In this document: piece by piece, positions 60,601 through 64,000 of the stretch
Layout: every line of letters starts with the position of its first letter
How positions within the stretch are numbered: the first letter of the stretch is position 1
DNA from: Euptelea pleiosperma
Taxonomy: Eukaryota > Streptophyta > Magnoliopsida > Ranunculales > Eupteleaceae
Reading direction: 5' to 3'
Assembly: GCA_035048495.1 (NCBI GenBank)
Contig: CM068552.1
Coordinates: forward strand, 23,562,154-23,626,153
DNA length: 64,000 bases
The notes under the pieces: generated by a model
What the model was told of the DNA's origin: nothing
The model's database searches: none
What the model saw: only the letters and a program-made list of their open reading frames with translations
Program-made: the position numbers and the translations under genes

Positions 60601-63600
60601 CCCATCCCTAAACTCTCCTCATTCCAGTGTCTTGGCTAAGTGTCTCCTAGAGAGACCATTGTCATGATGCCCATAGAATCCCCTTTTTGAACCATCGGAT
60701 TAAAAACCGTCCCTCTGTTGAGAGCTTGTACTATTGCTAACTTTAACTTGAAATCTGCCAAAATGGCGCCGAACAAATACAGTGTAAAACGTCTTGGGTT
60801 AGGGTTAGGCCACTTCCCACCCATCTCCCCCCTGCTTCTAGCTGCACGATCTTTGTGACCCTTGACACGTGTCCGTCCCTCTTCCACCTAGATGCAAGCA
60901 AGCCCAATGTGAGTCCCTACCCAAGAACCTGGTCATGTCCTCCTTAACGTGAATAGGGTGAGAGGCCACGTAATCGCCTTCAACCCCGCTCCTCCGGTTC
61001 TGAGATTTTTCTCCACCTCGATTCTTTTTATTAACACCAGAGCTCCATATTCAAACATCGTCCATTGCAGCTTTGCTCCTAAGTATCACAAGGTCCATAC
61101 GTGTACACACCATTGCCGGAGAATATTCTCACCACGCATGTGTCGACCAAGACTTGTACAATTTCAAGGATATTGCCATTGTTTTTTACGAGGTTTCTGG
61201 CGTCTGCTACACAGTCCATCTGGTGGTTGTCTTGATTGACTCTCACAAATTCACCAGGATCACCACACAAGTTTCTAATAGCTTGAAAGGTTGAGAGACT
61301 CTAGGCATGGAGAGGAAGGTCAAAAAGTCTAATCCACATGTTTTCAGCTGCCTTGCCTGCCCTATAGTAGCCCGCAAAAGGGCTCCATACATCCAGGAAC
61401 AAGACAAATACCCTCATATGTTGATGGCCTGTTTGTAGGGTTCTCCTTGCACATTCTTTGGACGAGAATGTGAATAGGAAATCATTAGCTATGGACTTCA
61501 CTGTGACACCCAAGGGTACCTTCCATGCTTTATTTGCACACTTTTGCACCTCCTTCACATAATTGGATCCCCTTCGAGCCTTCCCATGAGACAAGTCTTG
61601 AGAAAGGTCAACCTCTCTTCAACTCCCTTCAAGTTCGGCGTAGCAGAAATGCCAGAGTGTCCGACTAGAGTTGTTCATCCTCCTCTTGAAGGCCATCTAG
61701 GAATGGATGTTGCTTTCAAGTACGATCTAGCTGGAGGTTGGCAGGAATTGGTGGGTCTGTCCCAACCCTTTCAAATGACAACAGACCTCTAAGGACTACC
61801 CATAGATCACCATGGGGGATTAGATACCTTATGGGCCCCTAGACAACCGTACCTCCAACGATACTGAGAACGCCTCAACCACGCCAAAGACATTACACCA
61901 ACAATAAAAACATGAGCTCACTCCCAATATTTGTTTATATTATCAATTTTGTAATACAAATAATTTTTAATTAAAAATAATAATTTTAAAATTACTTATA
62001 ATTTTAAAAAACAGAAATAATTAGGAAACACATGGAGAGGACAATAAATGCATCCACCATTGTTACTAAAATTGAAATTTAGTGGCTTCACTTCCTGTTT
62101 CTAATACTGTTTTTCATACCTTACAAATTAATTTTAATTAATATGACATAAATATTTAAATAAATAAAAACTGATTACGTAACCCATAAGGACAACAAAT
62201 GTATGCATGACTGATATTTCTAGTTTTGTTAACAAAAGCATATATTCTTTTTATGATTTAAATTTTTATTGTTTGTTGTTTGGATTGAATTAACATCGAT
62301 GTGTAATTTCCTTGCATATCATTCAACAGTTATTAAGAGGGCCCAGGCTAGCGTAGAGATGACGAAGGAGGTCATAATCATTGTGGCTATGAAAAATCAA
62401 AGATGTAATTGAATTATATTTGCTTAAATGACACGATCTTTAGCAATCAAATTTAAACTTGGTATCTTAGATGCTCAATCCTTCGGATACTTGTGTGATG
62501 TGTCAGTATGCAGGGAGTACTATTCGTCATGATATGTTTACTCCAAATGGTTGTTTTCTGTGATAATGAATGTCGTTATAATGCTTATTCTCTCATTTCC
62601 TCAAATATGAATGCATTTTATCCATATTGGTAATAACTCTTCAAACTTCTCTAAGTTGGCGAATTTTTACAAAACATCTTCATGTCGAATTAAAATTCTT
62701 TGAATTAGTTCCAAACTTTAGCTGACCGAAGTTTAGGGCGAATGGGAAGTTTAGTACCTTGATGAGGGTTATGGCAGTGTTAGCAATAGAGGTGATGATG
62801 CAGCTGTAATTGTAACAGTTGTGGTAGTGATGGTGGCAGTGGTAATGCTACAAATTTACAACTAGCAGTGGTTTTAATTGTATTGGCAGCAGCAGTGTTG
62901 ATGGTAATGGCAGTGGTGGATAGCTGATGAGGGTTGAATGAAGCAAGAGAAGCTCCAAATCATGGGTTGAATGAAAAACAAGGAAAAAAAAGCATAACTA
63001 TGAATGATTTCTTAGTAGAAGTAATTCTTAAAAGGAAGTAGGTCCCACTCACAAAGATGTTGATCCAGAACATATCCCTGCATGCAATAGCGAATTTGGT
63101 ATTGGGAAGTGAAAAACATTTGCACTGATCAGCCTCTAGAGCTCACTAGAAGCTTCATTGCTTTTATACTTGGCAAGGCAGGGTTTCTATTTTCTAGTGA
63201 CAGGGAGCTCTACAAAATCCAATGTGGTCTACCCTAAGTTGGACAGCTTATCTCAAGAAGCAATTGGGAGGCTGATCTGGAACCAGGAGTGGAATAAAGT
63301 CGAGGACAATAGAATCTTGTACATTAGTGTGCCTTACAAATAGTTGGGACAATACTCTATTGGTGGAGATGATGATGCTGTACATTAATCAGCTTACTTC
63401 TTCTGTTTGCATCTATCTACCTATCATCAATGCTTTGAGAATGAAACTAGTTTTCAGGGATTTGTATTTTGATTGATTTTATTTTTTAATCTAGTTTTCT
63501 GTTGGTAACTTTTGCAATAGAAAGCAAGAATTTATGTCATTTCTGGGAGAAAATAAATATACTTAATTTTCTGTTAAATATCTTGATACTCTGTGTAACT

Positions 63601-63939
63601 CTTGAGTTATGTTTGATAACAATTAACAAGTGCATTGTTCTTCGAATTAAAACATCTGACCTCACGTCTGTTTGCTAAAATAGTGCTTCTACTCTATGAA
63701 CATGTACATTCCTTTGAAGTTTGCATAAGATGTTGTTATGTCCATGTTTCTTTTGATCTGTTTTACTTTTCTTGTCTGAATATCTGTGACACACTTTTCT
63801 TTACCGTTTCTTTTGTTTATTTGCTTGCTGCTGTTTTTGCAGTTACTATGACCCATATAGGGGCGTTATTGTATATTTTCGTGTCATTGATGGGACTATA
63901 ACAAAAGGCGACAGGATATATTTTATGGCTAGTGGGAAG
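30402..63939 (+). CDS. cpLEPA: Chloroplast LepA/EF4 translation GTPase, 5' part (9 exons)
   Basis: LepA (EF4, GUF1 in eukaryotic organelles) is a ribosome-bound GTPase that helps stalled or mis-translocated ribosomes resume; the plastid form acts in chloroplast translation. Nine exons join in frame to about 326 residues. The first 95 form a Ser/Thr-rich transit-type leader ending QDRLLK. Then come G1 AHIDHGKS (108-115), the G2 Thr in RGITIK (150), G3 DTPGH (173-177), G4 NKID (227-230) and G5 SAK (258-260), followed by the start of domain II ([17 protein letters not shown]). All introns are GT-AG, and all but intron 8 are phase 0. The family is near 680 residues, so the second half lies beyond the window. 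No stop or frameshift interrupts the nine exons. Introns 1 and 2 are swollen by retroelements. The symbol follows the Arabidopsis plastid gene. Confidence 0.93.
30537..30570 (+). repeat. (ACT)n microsatellite coding for poly-Thr
   Basis: Nine ACT units followed by ACA and ACT within LepA exon 1. Repeat-number changes here would alter the transit peptide without shifting the frame. Confidence 0.85.
31058..31395. other. Intron 1 segment, unidentified
   Basis: A - strand frame of 106 codons (31353-31033) containing [19 protein letters not shown] has no family that I can support. It lies within LepA intron 1 and may be chance or a small gene fragment. Confidence 0.25.
31400..32410 (-). pseudogene. 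RTE-type LINE reverse transcriptase remnant
   Basis: The - strand reads, with many breaks, [12 protein letters not shown], then [14 protein letters not shown] (FADD catalytic motif) and [11 protein letters not shown], and further on [20 protein letters not shown] and LYGAECWA. The order and wording match plant RTE-clade non-LTR retrotransposons, not the L1s elsewhere in the window. No open frame survives. It lies in LepA intron 1, antisense to the gene. Confidence 0.75.
32429..32471 (-). repeat. Copia LTR fragment
   Basis: The bases around ATTCAGAATCAGAGAAAGAA match the start of the LTR at 35267 for about 45 positions, with few differences. It is cut off directly where L1 coding sequence begins. 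Confidence 0.6.
32470..34031 (+). pseudogene. L1 ORF2 C-terminal fragment, truncated at both ends
   Basis: The fragment starts at the reverse transcriptase catalytic region (DTLIFLG after the missing FADD) and runs through [68 protein letters not shown] and the start of the zf-RVT region, ending at [12 protein letters not shown]. Frame breaks occur at about 32925 (stop after KDEP), 33070 and 33524. It lacks the L1 3' tail and abuts Copia gag at 34032. It is in LepA intron 1 in sense orientation. Confidence 0.8.
34032..34519 (-). pseudogene. Copia gag fragment (UBN2 domain)
   Basis: The - strand reads [20 protein letters not shown] from 34510, then [20 protein letters not shown] and [14 protein letters not shown]. 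After a break it continues [12 protein letters not shown] up to 34032. This is the gag UBN2 region of a Copia element. The zinc knuckle, protease, integrase and RT are absent; L1 sequence begins where gag stops. Confidence 0.78.
34520..35254 (-). other. Copia 5' leader between PBS and gag
   Basis: Non-coding leader of the Copia remnant, with repeated GGCTAGGGTTT(C/T)GAACC blocks near 34990-35110. Confidence 0.5.
35255..35266 (-). promoter_or_regulatory. Copia primer-binding site (initiator tRNA-Met)
   Basis: Plus-strand GCTCTGATACCA, a perfect tRNA-iMet match in - orientation, directly next to the LTR start TGTTGTGATTAATG. Confidence 0.85.
35267..35670 (-). repeat. Copia 5' LTR (right boundary approximate)
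   Basis: The LTR begins at TGTTGTGATTAATG beside the primer-binding site and contains GA-rich repeats and an A/T-rich promoter-like stretch (ACCAATATTTATAATATT). The far end could not be fixed because the second LTR survives only as a 43-bp piece. Confidence 0.6.
36062..36238 (+). CDS. cpLEPA: LepA exon 2 (G1 and G2)
   Basis: 59 codons from VPISNIRNF to GITIKLQ, between a GACAG acceptor and a CAG/GTCAGC donor. It holds the P-loop AHIDHGKST and the switch-I Thr of the GTPase domain. Confidence 0.95.
36239..36968 (+). other. LepA intron 2, 5' part
   Basis: A/T-rich intron sequence without recognisable elements, up to the L1 tail at 36969. Confidence 0.6.
37130..38918 (-). pseudogene. Outer L1 ORF2, 3' part (RT end and zf-RVT)
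   Basis: The frame runs from [20 protein letters not shown] and [14 protein letters not shown] through the catalytic QFADDILIF, the thumb ([19 protein letters not shown]) and the zinc-binding tail ([18 protein letters not shown]). A TGA replaces Trp near 37188; the equivalent intact position in the inner copy reads [13 protein letters not shown]. The 5' continuation is at 45291, beyond the inserted L1. Confidence 0.88.
39042..42689 (-). pseudogene. Inner L1 ORF2: endonuclease-reverse transcriptase, one stop
   Basis: 1216 codons including the stop, in one frame, broken only by TAG at 42290-42288 (codon 134), where the outer copy has Trp in [14 protein letters not shown]. Order: APE-type endonuclease ([28 protein letters not shown]; then GAKYTWTNN and SDHNPLML), linker, reverse transcriptase with FADD at about residue 683, thumb, then zf-RVT ([28 protein letters not shown]) and the tail [17 protein letters not shown]. 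The ATG overlaps the ORF1 stop as ATGA. Apart from the single stop it is complete. It is antisense to LepA and lies in its intron 2. Confidence 0.9.
42686..45242 (-). pseudogene. Inner L1 ORF1 (DUF4283-like), one frameshift
   Basis: The ORF starts [20 protein letters not shown] at 45242. The DUF4283-like region includes [26 protein letters not shown] and [15 protein letters not shown]. Near 44100 the frame changes (from a frame containing [11 protein letters not shown] to one containing [14 protein letters not shown]), as shown by alignment with the outer copy. The rest is a Ser/Pro/Arg-rich chaperone-like tail ending KVIQ. No CCHC knuckle was seen. The stop overlaps the ORF2 start (ATGA). 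Confidence 0.8.
45291..47134 (-). pseudogene. Outer L1 ORF2, 5' part (endonuclease and RT start)
   Basis: ORF2 begins at ATG 47134, overlapping the ORF1 stop as ATGA. It loses one base in the AGGGGGTTGGGG stretch, then reads [15 protein letters not shown] through the endonuclease ([40 protein letters not shown]) to the RT start ([31 protein letters not shown]). Stops: TAG for Gln in FYKQCWEI near 45731 and TAG for Trp near 45293, next to the break made by the inner L1. Confidence 0.85.
47131..49657 (-). pseudogene. Outer L1 ORF1, multiply broken
   Basis: The start [20 protein letters not shown] matches the inner ORF1 start. Later pieces ([63 protein letters not shown]) follow in changing frames, showing several indels. 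The final piece ends KKIVDQ, with its TGA overlapping the ORF2 ATG. Confidence 0.8.
49741..50214 (+). other. LepA intron 2, between two L1 elements
   Basis: A/T-rich intron DNA with no recognisable feature. It may include the 5' UTRs of the L1s on either side. Confidence 0.5.
50215..51432 (+). pseudogene. L1 ORF1 (DUF4283 and zinc knuckle), one stop
   Basis: The first part has [39 protein letters not shown] and [20 protein letters not shown], a DUF4283 nucleic-acid-binding fold, ending in TAG at about 50718. In the same frame the next part reads [40 protein letters not shown] and a zinc-knuckle-like [16 protein letters not shown]. The knuckle's usual His (GH) is Arg here, so it may not bind zinc. 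A Lys-rich tail ([15 protein letters not shown]) follows. Confidence 0.8.
51639..52403 (+). pseudogene. L1 RNase H domain (RVT_3 type)
   Basis: RNase H reads [20 protein letters not shown], then [37 protein letters not shown] and [10 protein letters not shown]. The catalytic Asp (CDGA), Glu (MAECRA), Asp (ESDS) and the last Asp region ([12 protein letters not shown], where the family usually has N-x-x-AD) are in order. The final Asp appears to be Asn. The upstream 80 codons include [20 protein letters not shown], possibly a remnant of the ORF2 linker. Confidence 0.78.
52560..52740 (+). other. LepA intron 2 spacer
   Basis: Short intron spacer between the L1 tail and the LTR remnant; nothing recognised. 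Confidence 0.4.
52740..53108 (+). repeat. Copia-type LTR remnant (left boundary approximate)
   Basis: A/T-rich LTR-like sequence with a TTTTATAAATAG box at about 52939, ending next to a perfect primer-binding site. The left end is not fixed and no second LTR was found. Confidence 0.55.
53109..53120 (+). promoter_or_regulatory. Copia primer-binding site (initiator tRNA-Met)
   Basis: TGGTATCAGAGC on the + strand follows the LTR remnant. Beyond it a TGGCACCATCAGACCCTGCT unit occurs twice (about 53221 and 53273), then the element is truncated. Confidence 0.8.
53908..54730. mobile_element. Short inverted-repeat element (copy 2), with nested insertion
   Basis: In reverse orientation this matches 13271-13612, from GTAACAAGGACATGGACAC onward, through ATATGCAATATAAAAAGAAT. 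It is split at 54042/54597 by the hAT-type element 54043-54596. Confidence 0.68.
54043..54596. mobile_element. hAT-type miniature element, 554 bp
   Basis: Perfect 16-bp inverted ends CAAGGAAATAAATTTC are flanked by a perfect 8-bp duplication CTTTCAAA (54035-54042 and 54597-54604). The interior is dense in GAAATATTTCG repeats in both orientations. The related repeat at 13271-13612 shows the uninterrupted site. It lies in LepA intron 2. Confidence 0.9.
54731..55680 (+). other. LepA intron 2, 3' part
   Basis: Intron DNA ending in TTGTTGCAG. An imperfect duplication of about 120 bp (around 55255-55365 and 55375-55445, sharing GAGCACT, GGAGA and TTAGGT-GTG blocks) is the only structure noted. Confidence 0.5.
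55681..55767 (+). CDS. cpLEPA: LepA exon 3 (G3)
   Basis: 29 codons, [19 protein letters not shown] then [10 protein letters not shown], phase 0 at both ends. It carries the G3 motif DTPGH. Confidence 0.95.
55768..57264 (+). other. LepA intron 3
   Basis: 1.5-kb intron with a purine-rich GAAGAAGAAG stretch near 56370 and an antisense L1 endonuclease fragment at 56717-56899. Confidence 0.8.
56717..56899 (-). pseudogene. L1 endonuclease fragment
   Basis: The - strand reads [20 protein letters not shown] then [20 protein letters not shown], the GDFN catalytic region of an APE-type L1 endonuclease. It belongs to a subfamily different from the large L1s (those read [11 protein letters not shown]). 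Only about 60 codons remain. Confidence 0.75.
57265..57321 (+). CDS. cpLEPA: LepA exon 4
   Basis: 19 codons, [19 protein letters not shown], between TGACTAG and GTGCAC. It is part of the GTPase core following switch II. Confidence 0.93.
57584..57649 (+). CDS. cpLEPA: LepA exon 5
   Basis: 22 codons, [20 protein letters not shown] then IP, between GATGCAG and GTAAGA. GVEAQT is highly conserved in LepA proteins. Confidence 0.94.
57911..58298 (+). repeat. 194-bp tandem duplication in LepA intron 5
   Basis: Units 57911-58104 and 58105-58298 align along their full length (TCAATGTTATCT start, AACAAAATAATGGAATTAAA middle, TTTCAGATGTATT end) with a modest number of differences. Confidence 0.88.
58702..58727 (+). 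mobile_element. 26-bp L1 3'-end insertion
   Basis: The insert TACTTATCAAAT followed by poly(A) equals the CTTATC-poly(A) tail of the L1 elements in this window. It is flanked by a perfect 16-bp target duplication ATAGTCATATCCGTAT (58686-58701 and 58728-58743). This is an L1-type insertion truncated after about ten templated bases, in LepA intron 5. Confidence 0.8.
59019..59081 (+). CDS. cpLEPA: LepA exon 6 (G4)
   Basis: 21 codons, [20 protein letters not shown] then E, with the G4 motif NKID. The donor is GAG/GTTGGT, chosen because it joins in phase 0 to GTTGTTGGA of exon 7; reading on reaches a stop at 59211. Confidence 0.9.
59504..59548 (+). CDS. cpLEPA: LepA exon 7 (G5)
   Basis: 15 codons, [15 protein letters not shown], between TTGTAG and GTTAGT. 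It contains the G5 motif SAK. Confidence 0.92.
59725..59825 (+). CDS. cpLEPA: LepA exon 8
   Basis: 101 bases, [19 protein letters not shown] then [14 protein letters not shown] plus two bases of a split Ser codon (AG/T). It lies between TTGCAG and GTATCT and ends the GTPase domain. Confidence 0.93.
59826..63842 (+). other. LepA intron 8
   Basis: 4-kb intron containing an antisense L1 remnant (60055-61800). The rest is A/T-rich, with a GTGGTRRTG-type trinucleotide-rich stretch at 62765-62930. Nothing else coding is supported. Confidence 0.8.
60055..61800 (-). pseudogene. L1 remnant: ORF1 and endonuclease pieces, no RT
   Basis: On the - strand an ORF1 piece ([20 protein letters not shown], then [17 protein letters not shown]4283-like) near 61594-61301 is followed by low-complexity ORF1 tail and an endonuclease piece from 60348 ([56 protein letters not shown]). 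The catalytic GDFN is GNFN here. The element stops abruptly at 60055 with no reverse transcriptase or tail. Confidence 0.75.
63843..63939 (+). CDS. cpLEPA: LepA exon 9 (domain II start)
   Basis: 97 bases completing the split Ser and encoding [20 protein letters not shown] then [12 protein letters not shown], before GTAAAA. YDPYRGV is a LepA signature at the entry to domain II. Later exons lie beyond the window. Confidence 0.94.
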
Positions 63940-64000
63940 GTAAAATCCTTTTTGCAAGTTGGTTTTCTTATCTGATTTAGTTTGATAGAACCATGGTTTT

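Noticed and set aside
63158..63343. 61-codon frame in LepA intron 8
   Set aside because: No family match and no splice signals joining it to neighbouring exons; exons 8 and 9 join correctly without it.

Overview
This window is nuclear DNA of a flowering plant. The coding sequence is split by GT-AG introns, the one clearly functional gene encodes a protein of plastid type, and most of the rest is transposable elements of plant families (Copia, L1 and RTE LINEs, hAT, Mutator-like, CACTA-like). No tRNA, rRNA, CRISPR or bacterial-type operon was seen. I cannot name the species.

The main gene is chloroplast LepA/EF4 (GUF1-like translation GTPase) on the + strand. It starts at 30402 and runs off the right edge. 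Nine exons can be placed to the base: 30402-30686, 36062-36238, 55681-55767, 57265-57321, 57584-57649, 59019-59081, 59504-59548, 59725-59825 and 63843-63939. They join in frame into about 326 residues, roughly half of a family protein, and carry GTPase motifs G1 to G5. The gene is stretched by repeats. Intron 1 (5.4 kb) holds an RTE LINE remnant, an L1 fragment and a Copia remnant. Intron 2 (19.4 kb) holds two full-length L1 elements, one inside the other, plus a third, internally deleted L1, a Copia LTR remnant and a hAT miniature element. Introns 3, 5 and 8 hold smaller L1 pieces.

Left of the gene, 1.9-8.7 kb is a Russian-doll locus. An exon of a digalactosyldiacylglycerol (DGDG) synthase pseudogene on the - strand is split by a hAT-type element (8-bp target duplication GTAGGCAC), which is itself split by a decayed Copia retrotransposon (2649-8445). 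At 14.2-14.5 kb there is an intact last-exon-like segment resembling the C-terminus of DUF639 proteins. The stretch 11-28 kb is otherwise non-coding: a 47-bp minisatellite, miniature elements of hAT, Mutator-like and CACTA types with readable inverted repeats and target duplications, a large inverted-repeat element with a second element inside it, and an RNase H remnant. A 5'-truncated L1 lies at 28.1-29.8 kb, just upstream of LepA.

Only the LepA gene, and perhaps the DUF639-like exon, look like functional host genes. The rest is a record of successive insertion. Nearly all nonsense mutations in the decayed elements are of the C-to-T / G-to-A kind expected from deamination of methylated cytosine. 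I did not find a convincing new biological system. The most unusual observations are the nested, near-intact L1 pair in one intron, a 26-bp L1 insertion with a 16-bp target duplication, an L1 that keeps ORF1 and RNase H but has lost endonuclease and reverse transcriptase, and an L1 fragment sandwiched inside Copia sequence.
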